A stretch of 54,009 nucleotides of DNA from Xanthobacter autotrophicus (GCF_030015065.1 NZ_JAIVFN010000012.1:1-54009); one strand, 5' to 3'. Counted from the first letter of the stretch, positions 1 to 10,231 are shown. Numbers and translations: made by a program. The notes: generated from the sequence alone by a model not told the origin.

Positions 1-1781
1 GGCTTCTCGGGCTGGGTGAGGGGCTCGGGCTCCACCTTGTGGCCGCGGAACACGTCGGCGTCCGCGAAGATGCCTTCCTCCAGCTGGCGCTCGAGGCGGG
101 CGCGGTCGCGCTGGCGCACATCGGCGATGCGCGCGGCCGCCGCGGTCTGCGGCACGCCTAGCGCCTCCAGGGTACGGGCGCCGAAGGACAGGGCCGATTC
201 GACGGTCTCGCGCAGCTCGAAATCCACGCCGAGGCGCAGCAGCTCCATGGAGTGCACGCGATCGAAGCTGCGCACGAACAGGCGCACATTGGGGATGGAG
301 GCGCGCACGATCTCGACGATGCGGTTGGCGTCCTCCTTGTTGTCCACGCAGACGCAGATGACCTCCATGGTCTCCGCCCCGGCGGCACGCAGCACGTCGA
401 GCCGGGTGCCGTCGCCATAATAGATGTGCACGCCGAACCGCCCGGCGCTCTGGATCATCTCCACGTCCTTGTCGATGATCGTGACGCTCACGTCCTGCGC
501 CAGGAGACACTGGGAGACGATCTGGCCGAAACGGCCGAAGCCGATCACCAGTACCGAGCCGTCCGCATCGGCGAAGTCGTCGGCCGGCGGCTCCGTCTCC
601 GGGCGGGCGAAGCGGGGCAGCAGGCGCGACAAGGCGGCGAACAGCAGCGGCCCGAGAATCATGGTGAGTGCGGCGAGGGCGATCAGCAGGTCCGCCTGCT
701 CGGATTTCAGGATGCCGGTGCCGAGGCCGAGCGGGAACAGCACGAACGCGAATTCGCCCGCCGACATGAGCGCGATGGCCGCGCGCATCGAATCCTGGGC
801 GGCGATGTTGTCGGCCCGGAACACGAGATAGACGATCAGCGACTTGACCACCGCCACCGCCAGCGTGCCCACCAAGAGGCTCGGGATATGGCCGAGCACC
901 ACGTCGATGTTGAGCGACATGCCGATGCTCATGAAGAACACGGCGAGCAGCAGGCCGCGGAAGGCGTCCACATTGGCCTCGATCTCGTGGCGGAAGGTGC
1001 TTTCCGACAGGAGCAGGCCGGCAAGGAAGGCCCCGAGCGCGGCCGACAGGCCCGCTGCCTCCATGAGCCCCGCGGCGCCCATCACCACGAGCAGGGCGGC
1101 CGCCGTCATCGCCTCGCGCGCGCCGGAGCGGGCCAAGACGCGGAACAGCGGATTGAGCAGGTAGCGCCCCGACACCACGATGATGGCGATGGCCGCCACC
1201 GCGATCAGGGCCGCGAGCAGCGTGGCCTTGGGATCGCGGGCGACCTCGGCCTCGCCGCCCGGCGCCATCAGGGGCACCAGCGCGAGCAGGGGCACCACCG
1301 CGATGTCCTGGAACAGCAGGATGGAGAAGGTGCGCTGGCCGTAGGGGGAGGCAAGGTCGCCGCGCTCTCCAAGGAGCTGGAGCGCGATGGCGGTGCCGGA
1401 GACCGACAGGGCGAGCCCGCTCACCACCGCGGCGGCGACGCCGAAGCCGAGGCCGAAATAGGCCAGCAGCGCGAAGGCGAGGGCGGTGAGGATCAGCTGC
1501 GCCGTGCCGAGGCCGAAGATGTACTGGCCCATGGACAGGAGATTGGAGGGCTTCAGCTCCAGTCCGACCAGGAACAGCAGCATGACCACGCCGAGCTCGG
1601 CGACGGTGGAGACGACGGCCGGGTCCGCCACATTGAAGCCCACCGGGCCGATGGCGATGCCGACCAGCAGATAGCCGACCACCGGAGAAAAACCGAGGCG
1701 CTTGGCGATGGGAACGGAGATGACGGCCGCGGCGAGGAAGGCGAGCGCCGCGCCGAAGAGTGCGTGTTCATCCCCGTGCAT
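1..1781 (-). CDS. CPA2 family K+/H+ antiporter (KefB/KefC type), 3' end outside window
   Basis: This is a monovalent cation:proton antiporter of the inner membrane, likely a K+ efflux system. It starts at ATG 1781 with GGAGAGG just upstream, and the frame stays open to base 1, so the C-terminus is cut off. About 593 residues are visible. The N-terminal ~390 residues are hydrophobic, with helices that begin near ALFGAALAFLAAAVISVP and carry GYLLVGIAIGP as in the Na+/H+ exchanger fold. A cytosolic TrkA-N/RCK domain follows, with the Rossmann motif GFGRFG and the downstream YYGDGTRLDVL. This layout is that of KefB, KefC and YbaL. The glutathione-binding behaviour of true KefC cannot be judged from sequence by eye, so the specific gene name is withheld. 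Confidence 0.88.
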   Translation of the reverse strand, partial: MHGDEHALFGAALAFLAAAVISVPIAKRLGFSPVVGYLLVGIAIGPVGFNVADPAVVSTVAELGVVMLLFLVGLELKPSNLLSMGQYIFGLGTAQLILTALAFALLAYFGLGFGVAAAVVSGLALSVSGTAIALQLLGERGDLASPYGQRTFSILLFQDIAVVPLLALVPLMAPGGEAEVARDPKATLLAALIAVAAIAIIVVSGRYLLNPLFRVLARSGAREAMTAAALLVVMGAAGLMEAAGLSAALGAFLAGLLLSESTFRHEIEANVDAFRGLLLAVFFMSIGMSLNIDVVLGHIPSLLVGTLAVAVVKSLIVYLVFRADNIAAQDSMRAAIALMSAGEFAFVLFPLGLGTGILKSEQADLLIALAALTMILGPLLFAALSRLLPRFARPETEPPADDFADADGSVLVIGFGRFGQIVSQCLLAQDVSVTIIDKDVEMIQSAGRFGVHIYYGDGTRLDVLRAAGAETMEVICVCVDNKEDANRIVEIVRASIPNVRLFVRSFDRVHSMELLRLGVDFELRETVESALSFGARTLEALGVPQTAAAARIADVRQRDRARLERQLEEGIFADADVFRGHKVEPEPLTQPEK

Positions 1782-1984
1782 CCACCTCTCCCCGCCGGCC
1801 CCCGACGCCACAGGCCCGGACCTCCTTCAGGCCGTCCGGGCGACGCGCATGCTGCTACCGCACTCCGCTTGAGGTTTGTGGGCAGCAAGCATGTCCAAAC
1901 CATGCCCATGCTGCGGCGCAGCAGGGGCTGTGGGCAAGTCCGGGAATCACGCGCCCCTGCGTGAAAGCCGGACCGGCTCCGTCT

Positions 1985-2557
1985 TCAGCGCAGCGTGTCG
2001 AAGCCGGGGCCGAAACCGTTGAGGCTGAGCGGGACGCCGATGCCCTCTTCCGGCGTCTGGAAGATGATGAAGGTCGCAAGCTTGCCGGCCTTGAGGCGGG
2101 CGACGAGCGCGTCGTCCATCACCACCTCGGCCACGCAGCCATTGGGCAGGCAGCGCACGAATCCGGCGCGGCCCACGTCCTGCTCGTCGATCTTCAGGCC
2201 GAGCCCCGCCGGCAGCAGCACGCCGAGGGGCGCCAGCACGCGCAGCAGGCGGCTTTTCTGGTCCGCCGTTTTCAGCACGATGACGGTGAGGCCCACGTTC
2301 GGGCGGTCCTCCGCCTGCACCGACTGGAGCAGCACGCATTGCTCGCTCTGGGCGCCGGGCGGTGTGTCGCAGCGGATCTGCCATTCGCCGTGCACCGATT
2401 TCACCACGCCCTGCGCGGCCGCGGGCTGTGCTGTGCCGAGCGCTGCTGCGACCAGCGCGCCGAACAGGAGAAGCAGCGCGCTGATCCTCGTCCCGGACCG
2501 GGCCCTCGCGGCACGGCCCGAAAGGAAGAGGTGGCGGGCGGGGAACGACACGACCAT
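1985..2557 (-). CDS. invasion-associated locus B (IalB) family protein
   Basis: This is a 190-residue exported protein of the IalB family, which is widespread in Rhizobiales and usually present in several copies. A positively charged N-terminus and a hydrophobic stretch (ISALLLLFGALVAAALG) end at a likely signal peptidase site near AAAQ-GV. The mature part has the family pattern: GEWQIRCDTPPG near its start, a later QSEQCVLLQS, then FVRCLPNGCVAEVVMDDALV with a cysteine pair that may form a disulfide. The name comes from a Bartonella invasion factor. In free-living relatives the role is unknown, so no infection role is inferred. It stands alone, 203 bases upstream (in reading direction) of the antiporter gene. 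Confidence 0.85.
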   Translation of the reverse strand: MVVSFPARHLFLSGRAARARSGTRISALLLLFGALVAAALGTAQPAAAQGVVKSVHGEWQIRCDTPPGAQSEQCVLLQSVQAEDRPNVGLTVIVLKTADQKSRLLRVLAPLGVLLPAGLGLKIDEQDVGRAGFVRCLPNGCVAEVVMDDALVARLKAGKLATFIIFQTPEEGIGVPLSLNGFGPGFDTLR

Positions 2558-3143
2558 CGCAAGCTCCGGCAGGGACCCGGCGGGCGCCAGGCAAACCTGC
2601 CTTATCTGATTTAGTGAACCAATGCCTTAATGGCCTAGCCATCCTGTCAACAATGCGGCGGCGGCATGGCGCTTGCGCATGGCGGGGGGATTCTCCCCGG
2701 AGCCCGCCTCGGCGCCGGTCCATGTCCTGTCAGGCCGGTATCGGCGGGTAGGCTGCGCGCGCCATTTTGTCTCTATTCCCTAGCGGCATGCCGCGTCTGG
2801 CGGTCACGCGCGGCCAAGGCTGCGGCGCGGCCGGGCAAGGCGGTGCAAGGGCCGGTCCCGGACCCGCCGGGAGAGCCGACTCCGAAGGCTGACATGCATC
2901 GACTTATTGTCGCACCGAGGGCCAGGCTTGGGCGATTGCAAGGCGCACCCAATTATGTTTGATGAACCCTAGGGAGAGTGGCTGCCTTAAAAATCAGTGC
3001 ACTTGCCAGCGGTCTCCGCCGGATGGGTAGCTCACTTCAACAAGTGGTCCGGGCGGCGCTCCGCTGAGCGTGCAGGGCGGGCCCAGCAAGACGGCGGTTC
3101 GATCTGCGTTGTTCGATCCGCCGGCCAGGGAGAGCCGTTGAAG
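2558..3143. other. 586-base intergenic region before the cox operon
   Basis: This stretch separates the divergent IalB-like gene and the cytochrome oxidase operon, so it should hold both promoters. No convincing -35/-10 pair was found by eye. Short open frames in it (for example 2666-2962) have no family features and unnatural composition for this genome. A small palindrome, CGAC-TTATT-GTCG, lies near 2900. Nothing else is recognised. Confidence 0.5.
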
Positions 3144-4004
3144 ATGATGTCGTTCCTTCGCTCCGCTGCCCTTGCCGTGGGCACGTGCGCCGCGAGCCTG
3201 TTCGCGAGCGCCGCCTGCGCCGAGACCGGCCAGCCATCCCCGTGGCAGATCAACCTCCAGGGCGCCGCCACGCCGGTGATGGAGCAGATCCACAATTTCA
3301 ACGGGCTGCTGCTCGCCATCATCACCTCGATCGTGCTGTTCGTCCTCGTGCTGCTCGCCATCGTGGTGGTTCGCTTCAACGAGCGGGCCAATCCGGTACC
3401 GTCCAAGACCAGCCACAACACGCTCATCGAGGTGGCGTGGACCGTCATTCCGGTGCTGATCCTCGTGCTCATCGCCATCCCGTCGTTCCGGCTGCTGCAC
3501 CTCGAGCTGAACATCCCCAAGCCGGACCTGACGGTGAAGGTCACGGGGCACCAGTGGTACTGGTCCTACGAATATCCCGACAACGGTGCCTTCGGCTTCG
3601 ATTCCTACCTCGTCGCCGAGAAGGACCTGAAGCCGGGACAGCCGCGCCTGCTCGCCGTGGACAACGAGGTGGTGGTGCCGATCAACAAGATCGTGCGCAT
3701 CCAGGTCACCTCCGCGGACGTGATCCACTCCTTCGCCATGCCGTCCTTCGGCGTGAAGATCGACGCCAATCCCGGACGCCTGAACGAGAGCTGGTTCAAG
3801 GTGACCCGCGAGGGCATCTATTATGGCCAGTGCTCCGAGCTCTGCGGCCGTGACCACGCCTTCATGCCGATCGCGGTGCGCGCGGTGAGCGAGGCCGATT
3901 TCGCGGCCTGGGTCGCCCAGGCGAAGGCGAAGTTCGCGTCTGCCGCCGATGCCGCCGGCAAGATGGCCGACGCCGGAGAGGCGGCCCGCGCTCCGGCGCG
4001 CTGA
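3144..4004 (+). CDS. coxB: cytochrome c oxidase subunit II (aa3 type)
   Basis: Subunit II takes electrons from cytochrome c through its binuclear CuA centre and hands them to heme a in subunit I. The 286-residue product has a signal peptide (about residues 1-25), two transmembrane helices (about 53-78 and 98-115) and a periplasmic cupredoxin domain. The CuA ligands are all present: H195 (DVIHSF), C230, E232, C234, H238 and M241 (CSELCGRDHAFM). The aromatic electron-entry patch GHQWYWSYEY is at 135-144. ATG 3144 is chosen because AGGGAGAG lies about 10 bases upstream and the signal peptide follows directly; the open frame extends upstream without family sequence. There is no C-terminal cytochrome c domain, so this is the plain aa3 form. 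Confidence 0.95.
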   Translation: MMSFLRSAALAVGTCAASLFASAACAETGQPSPWQINLQGAATPVMEQIHNFNGLLLAIITSIVLFVLVLLAIVVVRFNERANPVPSKTSHNTLIEVAWTVIPVLILVLIAIPSFRLLHLELNIPKPDLTVKVTGHQWYWSYEYPDNGAFGFDSYLVAEKDLKPGQPRLLAVDNEVVVPINKIVRIQVTSADVIHSFAMPSFGVKIDANPGRLNESWFKVTREGIYYGQCSELCGRDHAFMPIAVRAVSEADFAAWVAQAKAKFASAADAAGKMADAGEAARAPAR

Positions 4005-4130
4005 GCGTTGCGCCGGCGCCCGGCGCCGGCGCCCCAAGGGATTGCGCCGCCGGTCGAGGCCGGGGGCGGGAGCAGCAAGCAGCGGTGCGGCGAGACGGGC
4101 GCCGGCGCCGGAAGGACAAGGATAGCGGGA

Positions 4131-5753
4131 ATGGCCACCGAGGCAGTCACCCATACCCACGACGATCACGCCGATCACGACGCGCACATCCCCACGGGCT
4201 GGAAGCGCTGGGTCTTCTCGACCAATCACAAGGACATCGGGATCATGTACCTGATCTTCGCCATCGTGGCGGGGATCGTGGGCGGCATCCTGTCCATCGC
4301 CATCCGGATGGAGCTGCAGCACCCCGGCCTGCAGATCTTCTCCGATCCGCAGGCGTTCAACGTCTTCACCACCGGCCACGGCCTCATCATGATCTTCTTC
4401 ATGGTGATGCCCGCCCTTATCGGCGGCTACGGCAACTATTTCGCCCCGCTGATGATCGGCGCGCCGGACACGGCCTTCCCGCGGATCAACAACATCGCCT
4501 TCTGGCTGCTGCCGCCGTCCTTCATCCTGGCGCTGTCGTCGCTGTTCGTGGAAGGCGCGGCCGGCTCCAACGGCTTCGGCGGCGGCTGGACCATCTATCC
4601 CCCGCTCTCGTCCAAGCTCGGCCATCCCGGCCCGGCCATGGACCTTTTGATCTTCTCGCTGCACATCGCCGGCGCCTCCTCGCTGCTGGGCGCCATCAAC
4701 CTGATCACCACCATCTTCAACATGCGCGCGCCGGGCATGACGCTGCACAAGATGCCGCTGTTCGCCTGGTCGCAGCTCATCACCGGCTTCCTGCTGCTAC
4801 TGTCGCTGCCGGTGCTGGCCGGTGCCATCACCATGCTGCTGACCGACCGCAATTTCGGGACCACCTTCTTCGACCCGGCCGGCGGCGGCGACCCGATCCT
4901 GTTCCAGCATCTGTTCTGGTTCTTCGGGCACCCGGAGGTGTATATCCTGATCCTGCCGGGGTTCGGCCTCGTCTCCCACATCATCTCCACTTTCGCGCGC
5001 AAGCCCATCTTCGGCTATCTCGGCATGGCCTATGCCATGGTCGCCATCGGCGTGGTGGGCTTCGTGGTGTGGGCGCACCATATGTACACGGTGGGCCTGT
5101 CCAGCGGCACGCAGTCCTACTTCGTGGCCGCGACCATGATCATCGCGGTGCCCACGGGCGTGAAGATCTTCTCCTGGATCGCCACCATGTGGGGCGGCTC
5201 CATCCAGTTCCGCACGCCCATGCTGTGGGCCATCGGCTTCATCTTCCTGTTCACGGTGGGTGGGGTGACGGGCGTGGTGCTGTCGAATGCCGGTATCGAC
5301 CGTTCGCTGCATGACACCTATTACGTGGTGGCCCACTTCCATTACGTGTTGTCCCTCGGCGCCGTGTTCGCCATCTTCGCCGGCTGGTACTACTGGTTCC
5401 CCAAGATGAGCGGCTACATGATCCCGGAATTCTGGGGCAAGCTGCACTTCTGGGTCACTTTCGTCGGCGTCAACCTGATCTTCTTCCCGCAGCATTTCCT
5501 CGGCCTCGCCGGCATGCCGCGCCGCTATGCCGACTATCCGGACGCGTTCGCGGGCTGGAACTTCGTTTCTTCCATCGGCTCCTACATTTCGGGCGTCGCG
5601 GTGCTGATCTTCCTGACCGGAACGGCGCTCGCCTTTATCCGCAAGGAAAGGGCCGGGGACAATCCGTGGGGTCCGGGCGCCACCACGCTGGAATGGACCC
5701 TCTCCTCGCCGCCGCCCTTCCACCAGTTCGAGGTGCTGCCGCGCATCAAGTGA
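4131..5753 (+). CDS. coxA: cytochrome c oxidase subunit I
   Basis: This is the catalytic heme-copper subunit that reduces oxygen and pumps protons. The 540-residue protein has 12 hydrophobic helices and all metal ligands: H83 (TTGHG) and H404 for heme a, H402 for heme a3, and H267, H316 and H317 for CuB, with Y271 in HPEVY positioned for the His-Tyr cross-link. K-channel residues occur around [10 protein letters not shown]. The N-terminus is His/Asp-rich ([13 protein letters not shown]), as in rhizobial CoxA. ATG 4131 has GAAGGACAAGG upstream and matches the family's start; the frame is open further upstream but is low-complexity. It is the second gene of the cox operon, 126 bases after coxB. 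Confidence 0.97.
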   Translation: MATEAVTHTHDDHADHDAHIPTGWKRWVFSTNHKDIGIMYLIFAIVAGIVGGILSIAIRMELQHPGLQIFSDPQAFNVFTTGHGLIMIFFMVMPALIGGYGNYFAPLMIGAPDTAFPRINNIAFWLLPPSFILALSSLFVEGAAGSNGFGGGWTIYPPLSSKLGHPGPAMDLLIFSLHIAGASSLLGAINLITTIFNMRAPGMTLHKMPLFAWSQLITGFLLLLSLPVLAGAITMLLTDRNFGTTFFDPAGGGDPILFQHLFWFFGHPEVYILILPGFGLVSHIISTFARKPIFGYLGMAYAMVAIGVVGFVVWAHHMYTVGLSSGTQSYFVAATMIIAVPTGVKIFSWIATMWGGSIQFRTPMLWAIGFIFLFTVGGVTGVVLSNAGIDRSLHDTYYVVAHFHYVLSLGAVFAIFAGWYYWFPKMSGYMIPEFWGKLHFWVTFVGVNLIFFPQHFLGLAGMPRRYADYPDAFAGWNFVSSIGSYISGVAVLIFLTGTALAFIRKERAGDNPWGPGATTLEWTLSSPPPFHQFEVLPRIK

Positions 5754-5981
5754 TGACCGGTCGCAACGGCCACGAAACGGAAGCCGCGGGCGACCGCGGC
5801 TTCTTCCGCCTTCCGGATCGGGGGCACTGCGCCTTGAGGCATCGTGCGGGTGACGGGTGTCCGGGGGCGAGAGTTCGAGACATTTGGTTCAAGCCGCCCG
5901 CAGAGGCGCGCGGGTCCACCCCAGCAGTTCGGCCAGGGCAATGGATCCAGGGAGCGAACACGGGTTTGAGGGAGTTCGGGG

Positions 5982-6929
5982 ATGCGTGACGAACGGGCGA
6001 GCCTGACCACTTCCGAGCCGTACGCCTTTGCGGCGACCGGCGAGGGGCTGGCTTCGCCGCGCGACTATTTCGAGCTGCTGAAGCCGCGTGTGATGTCGCT
6101 CGTCATCTTCACCGCGTTGGTGGGCCTGGTGCGGTCGCCGGCCGACGTGCATCCCGTCATCGCCTTCACCGCGCTCCTGTGCATCGCCGTCGGCGCGGGT
6201 GCGGCCGGGGCGCTCAACATGTGGTGGGATGCGGACATCGACGCCGTCATGACCCGCACCAGCAAGCGGCCGGTGCCGTCCGGGCGGGTCAGCGCGCAGG
6301 AAGCGCTGGCGTTCGGTCTCACTCTTTCGGCCTTCTCGGTGGGGGTGCTGGGCCTCCTGGTCAACGCGCTCGCGGGCGCGCTTCTGGCCTTCACCATCTT
6401 CTTCTACGTGGTGATCTACACCATGTGGCTGAAGCGCTCGACGCCGCAGAACATCGTGATCGGCGGGGCCGCGGGTGCCTTTCCGCCGCTGGTGGCCTGG
6501 GCCGCCGCGTCGGGCACCGTCTCGCTCGAGCCAGTTCTGCTCTTCGCCATCATCTTCTTCTGGACGCCGCCCCATTTCTGGGCGCTCGCCCTCTATCGGG
6601 CGGACGACTATGCCCGGGCCGGAGTGCCCATGCTGCCGGTGACGGCAGGCCCGGACGAGACCCGTCTCCAGATCCTGCTCTACACCCTTTTCCTGGTGCC
6701 GCTGGCCGCGAGTCCGGCCGTGCTTGGCTATGCGGGCCTGTCCTATGGCGCCGTCGCGATCCTGGCCGGCGCATGGATGATCCATCTCGCCTGGCGCGTG
6801 TTCCGGCGCCGCGAGGGCGAGCCGGCGGTGAAGGCGGCGAAGAGCCTTTTCGGCTTTTCCATCGTCTATTTGTTCGCCCTGTTCGCGACCCTTCTCGGCG
6901 AGGCGGTGGTCGGCGGGCTGATGCGATGA
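5982..6929 (+). CDS. ctaB: protoheme IX farnesyltransferase (heme O synthase)
   Basis: CtaB (CyoE) transfers a farnesyl group to heme b to give heme o, the precursor of the heme a used by the neighbouring oxidase. The 315-residue protein is a UbiA-family polytopic membrane enzyme with about nine helices. The first Asp-rich prenyl-diphosphate site is [19 protein letters not shown], matching the family's N-x-W-D-x-D-D/I-D-x-x-M-x-R-T. It lies 228 bases after coxA, and its stop overlaps the next start by four bases (ATGA at 6926-6929), which suggests translational coupling to coxF. Confidence 0.95.
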   Translation: MRDERASLTTSEPYAFAATGEGLASPRDYFELLKPRVMSLVIFTALVGLVRSPADVHPVIAFTALLCIAVGAGAAGALNMWWDADIDAVMTRTSKRPVPSGRVSAQEALAFGLTLSAFSVGVLGLLVNALAGALLAFTIFFYVVIYTMWLKRSTPQNIVIGGAAGAFPPLVAWAAASGTVSLEPVLLFAIIFFWTPPHFWALALYRADDYARAGVPMLPVTAGPDETRLQILLYTLFLVPLAASPAVLGYAGLSYGAVAILAGAWMIHLAWRVFRRREGEPAVKAAKSLFGFSIVYLFALFATLLGEAVVGGLMR

Positions 6930-7111
6930 GCGGGAACAAGAAGACGCCCCGCCCCTCGAACGAGGACGGCGTGATCCTGACGCCGGAACAGGTGCGGCGG
7001 CGGCGGGCGCGCAACATCGCGATCGCGTCCGTGCTCGGGTTCCTGGCGATCCTGTTTTACGTGGTGACCATCGTGAAGCTGGGGCCCAATGTGTTGAACC
7101 GGCCCCTGTGA
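6926..7111 (+). CDS. coxF: CoxF-like small membrane protein of the cox operon
   Basis: This is a 61-residue protein with a charged N-terminal tail ([12 protein letters not shown]) and a single transmembrane helix (about [20 protein letters not shown]), ending in the short tail [10 protein letters not shown]. Small proteins of this kind sit between ctaB and ctaG in alphaproteobacterial cox operons and are annotated CoxF or cytochrome oxidase assembly factors; their biochemical role is not established. The start ATG overlaps the ctaB stop (ATGA). Identification rests on position, length and the single-helix layout, so the symbol is a positional assignment. Confidence 0.8.
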   Translation: MSGNKKTPRPSNEDGVILTPEQVRRRRARNIAIASVLGFLAILFYVVTIVKLGPNVLNRPL

Positions 7112-7193
7112 GGCGACGGGGAGGGGATTTCGGACGCGAGGCGTGAAGGCGCGAGGAAGGGATCGGAGGCGATCCGCACGGCGAGGGTGAAAG

Positions 7194-7823
7194 ATGGACG
7201 CGGGCAAGGCTGAGCGCACAGCGGGCGAAGGACGCGGCAGGGACCGCGCCGGGCGCCGTCACCTCGTGGTGGCGTCGGCCTGTGTCGCCTTCATCGCCGC
7301 CATGGTCGGCGTCACCTACGCCTCCGTGCCGCTCTATGCCATGTTCTGCGCCCTCACGGGTTTCGGCGGTGCCACGCGGGTGGGATCGGCGCCCGCCACG
7401 CCCATCGATCGCGAGATCACCATTCGCTTTGACGCCAATGTGGCGCCGGGCCTGCCCTGGGCTTTCGCTCCGGTGGAGCGTGAGATGACGGTGAAGGTGG
7501 GGGCCACCAGCCTCGCCCACTACACTGCGGCGAACCGCTCGGGGGGCGAGACCCACGCCAACGCCACGTACAATGTCTCCCCGCCGCAGGCCGGGGCGTA
7601 TTTCGTGAAGTTGCAGTGCTTCTGCTTCGAGGAGCAGACGCTGACGCCCAACGAGAAGCTGGAAATGCCGGTCGTCTTTTATGTGGACCCCGCCATCGAG
7701 CAGGATCCGGACCTGAAGAGGCTCGGCAGCATCACATTGTCCTACACCTTCTTCCCGGCCAAGGCGCCGGACAAGCCGGTGGCGCGGGCGAACGGGGCGG
7801 AGGCGGAGCGCAAGCCGCTCTAG
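7194..7823 (+). CDS. ctaG: cytochrome c oxidase assembly protein CtaG (Cox11 family)
   Basis: CtaG/Cox11 delivers copper to the CuB site of subunit I. The 209-residue protein has one N-terminal membrane helix (HLVVASACVAFIAAMVGVTY) and a periplasmic beta domain. The helix is followed by the family signature VPLYAMFCALTGFGG, with the conserved cysteine. The copper-binding CxC motif is FVKLQCFCFEEQTL. It lies between coxF and coxC, the expected order. ATG 7194 is used, preceded by GGTGAAAG. Confidence 0.95.
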   Translation: MDAGKAERTAGEGRGRDRAGRRHLVVASACVAFIAAMVGVTYASVPLYAMFCALTGFGGATRVGSAPATPIDREITIRFDANVAPGLPWAFAPVEREMTVKVGATSLAHYTAANRSGGETHANATYNVSPPQAGAYFVKLQCFCFEEQTLTPNEKLEMPVVFYVDPAIEQDPDLKRLGSITLSYTFFPAKAPDKPVARANGAEAERKPL

Positions 7824-7958
7824 AGACCGGATCGGCGTTCACCGCTCCGGGGAGAGATATCCGACACGGGCGGCCCTGCCGGGCCGTCCCGAAAAACAGG
7901 GTCACGCGCCGGGACTTCGGCGGGGCCTTTCGAGACAGGGGAAGGGAGGCCGACCGCG

Positions 7959-8792
7959 ATGGCCGAGGCACACGTCAAGAAGCACGATTACCACGTCGTC
8001 GATCCGAGCCCCTGGCCGATCATCGGCTCCGTCTCGGCGCTCATCCTCACCGCCGGCGCGGTGGTCTGGATGCATGGCGGCACCGCACTCATCATGTCGG
8101 TGGGCTTCCTGGGCGTCCTGTACACCATGTTCGGCTGGTGGCGGGACATGGTCCATGAGAGCCGCGCCGGCCTCCACACCCGGGTCGTGGTGCTGGGCCT
8201 GCGTTACGGTATGATCCTGTTCATCGCCTCCGAGGTGATGTTCTTCGTCGCCTGGTTCTGGGCCTTCTTCGATGCGTCCCTGTTCACCGCAGAGGCCATC
8301 AACTACCAGCGGCTGGAGTTCACCGGCGGCGTGTGGCCGCCCAAGGGCATCGAGGCGCTGGATCCGTGGCACCTGCCGCTGCTCAACACGCTGATCCTGC
8401 TCACCTCCGGCACCACCGTCACCTGGGCTCACCATGCCCTCGTGCATGGCGACCGGCAGGGCCTCAAATGGGGCCTGTGGTGCACCGTGGCCCTCGGCGT
8501 GTTGTTTTCGGCGCTCCAGGCCTACGAATATGCCCACGCCCATTTCGCCTTCGCGGGCAACATCTATGGCGCCACCTTCTTCATGGCGACCGGCTTCCAC
8601 GGCTTCCACGTGATCGTCGGCACCATCTTCCTGGCGGTGTGCCTGCTGCGTGCCTACCAGGGTGATTTCACCCCGCAGAAGCACTTCGGTTTCGAAGCCG
8701 CGGCTTGGTACTGGCACTTCGTGGACGTGGTGTGGCTGTTCCTGTTCACGTTCATCTATGTGTGGGCGTCGGGCGGTTCCGCCGGTCATTGA
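7959..8792 (+). CDS. coxC: cytochrome c oxidase subunit III
   Basis: Subunit III is a seven-helix membrane protein that binds lipid and stabilises proton uptake by subunit I. The 277-residue sequence carries family signatures: the N-terminal [15 protein letters not shown], the helix-II/III area [23 protein letters not shown] with its conserved Glu, [30 protein letters not shown], and the terminal [27 protein letters not shown] lies about 11 bases upstream of ATG 7959. It follows ctaG after 135 bases. Confidence 0.96.
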   Translation: MAEAHVKKHDYHVVDPSPWPIIGSVSALILTAGAVVWMHGGTALIMSVGFLGVLYTMFGWWRDMVHESRAGLHTRVVVLGLRYGMILFIASEVMFFVAWFWAFFDASLFTAEAINYQRLEFTGGVWPPKGIEALDPWHLPLLNTLILLTSGTTVTWAHHALVHGDRQGLKWGLWCTVALGVLFSALQAYEYAHAHFAFAGNIYGATFFMATGFHGFHVIVGTIFLAVCLLRAYQGDFTPQKHFGFEAAAWYWHFVDVVWLFLFTFIYVWASGGSAGH

Positions 8793-8871
8793 TCGCGACG
8801 GATGGGCGGGGTGGCTCCGGCCGTCCCGCCCCCATCCTCGGCTGCCGCGTGCGGCCCTTTGGAGCCCGACC

Positions 8872-9258
8872 ATGCCGCTGGATCCCTATTTCGCGCCGAT
8901 CTCCCCCTGGTCGGCTGGCCTTGGCTGCCGCTGCCCCCGCTGCGGGCGTGGGCCGCTCTTCAAGGGTTTCCTGGATCTGGCCCCCTCCTGCACGGCCTGC
9001 GGGCTTGATTACGCGTTCGCCGATTCCGGCGACGGGCCGGCGGTCTTCGTCATCCTGATCGCCGGCTTCATCGTGGTTGCGCTGGCCTTCTGGGTCGAAG
9101 TGTCGTTCGAGCCGCCGCTCTGGGTCCATGCCTTGCTCTGGGTCCCCGCCATCCTGGTGGTCACCCTCGGCCTGCTGCGCCCCTTCAAGGGGGTGATGGT
9201 GGCGCTCCAGTACCGCAACAAGGCCGCCGAAGGGCGGCTCGATTCCCATACGCCGTGA
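8872..9258 (+). CDS. DUF983 family zinc-ribbon membrane protein (cox operon copy)
   Basis: This 128-residue protein has an N-terminal Cys4 cluster (C21, C24, C40, C43 in CPRCGRGPLF and PSCTACGLDY) and two transmembrane helices (about 54-74 and 81-101). DUF983 proteins commonly sit between coxC and surf1 in alphaproteobacteria, and a role in oxidase assembly has been supposed from that position but not shown. ATG 8872 has GGAGCCC upstream. The stop overlaps the surf1 GTG start (GTGA, 9255-9258). A second DUF983 gene lies at 21267-21686. Confidence 0.88.
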   Translation: MPLDPYFAPISPWSAGLGCRCPRCGRGPLFKGFLDLAPSCTACGLDYAFADSGDGPAVFVILIAGFIVVALAFWVEVSFEPPLWVHALLWVPAILVVTLGLLRPFKGVMVALQYRNKAAEGRLDSHTP

Positions 9259-10031
9259 GCCATCCGACGGACGATGCGGCGCGGCGTGAAGCTCTGCCGG
9301 CCCGCGGACTGCTGCTGCCGGCACTTGCCGCATTGGCCGCGTTTCTCATTCTCGTGGGGCTCGGCACCTGGCAGCTGGAGCGGCGTGCCTGGAAGGAAGA
9401 CCTGCTCGCGCGCGTCGAGGCACGGGTTCATGCCGCTCCCGAGCCGGTTCCCCCTTCCGCTGCATGGCCACATCTGACCCGCGAGGCGGACGAGTATCGC
9501 CGCGTGCGTGCGCGAGGCACCTTCGACCATGCTCGGGAGACCCTCGTCTATACGGTGCGGGGCGAGGATGCCGCAGGCCCGCTCAAGGGACAGGGCTTCC
9601 TGGTGGTGACGCCGCTTCTGCGCCCGGACGGGCCGCCGCTGCTTGTCAATCGCGGCTTCGTGCCCCTCGGCCTGCGTGATGCGGCCACCCGCGTGGCGGG
9701 GCAAGTGAGCGGCGAGGTGGAGGTGGTGGGCCTGCTGCGCTTCCCGGAGGAGGCAAGCTGGTTCGTTCCGGCCAACGATCCGGCCCGGGACAGCTTCTAC
9801 CGCATGGATCCCGTCGGGATCGCCGCGGCCCGTGGCCTCGCCGCCGCGCCCTTCATCATCGACCAGGAGGCGGGCGCGGTGCCGGGACATCTGCCGGCAG
9901 GCGGCGGCACGCGCCTCGCCTTCCCCAACCGCCACCTTGAATACGCGCTCACCTGGTACGGCCTTGCGGCGGCGCTGGTGGCCGTCGCCGCAGCGTTCCT
10001 GTGGACGCGGCGGGGTCGGCGGCCAGGCTGA
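9255..10031 (+). CDS. surf1: SURF1 family cytochrome oxidase assembly protein
   Basis: SURF1 (Shy1) helps insert heme a into subunit I. The 258-residue protein has the expected two-helix layout: one near the N-terminus (ALAALAAFLILVGLGTWQLERR, in which GTWQL..R is the family signature) and one at the C-terminus (LEYALTWYGLAAALVAVAAAF, with the conserved HLEYALTWYGLA motif). The periplasmic part between them includes FLVVTPLL and LLVNRGFVP. Translation begins at GTG 9255, four-base overlapped with the DUF983 stop. It is the last recognisable gene of the cox operon. Confidence 0.94.
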   Translation: MSHPTDDAARREALPARGLLLPALAALAAFLILVGLGTWQLERRAWKEDLLARVEARVHAAPEPVPPSAAWPHLTREADEYRRVRARGTFDHARETLVYTVRGEDAAGPLKGQGFLVVTPLLRPDGPPLLVNRGFVPLGLRDAATRVAGQVSGEVEVVGLLRFPEEASWFVPANDPARDSFYRMDPVGIAAARGLAAAPFIIDQEAGAVPGHLPAGGGTRLAFPNRHLEYALTWYGLAAALVAVAAAFLWTRRGRRPG

Positions 10032-10231
10032 CAGGCCGCGGGGCTGCAGCTTAGCCAGGCTGCGGGAGAAGCGTGGCGGATTTGCAACGCCCTTTCCGGT
10101 ACTGCCGGGAAGCTCTTGACGCAACAGGCCGTTAGCCATCTTCTCTTGGTTAGTGCGGCCGGGGCCGCCCTGTTCGGAATTTGCAAATGGCTCGGCCGCA
10201 GGATGGCCGCGGTTTCAGCCAGAGGTCATCC

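Noticed and set aside
252-1964. 570-codon open frame on the plus strand opposite the antiporter gene
   Set aside because: It is an antisense shadow caused by high GC; the product is rich in H, R, E and G with no domain, while the minus strand encodes a clear antiporter.
2994-4748. 584-codon open frame opposite coxB and coxA
   Set aside because: It is antisense to intact cox genes with all metal ligands, and its composition is typical of GC-rich shadows.
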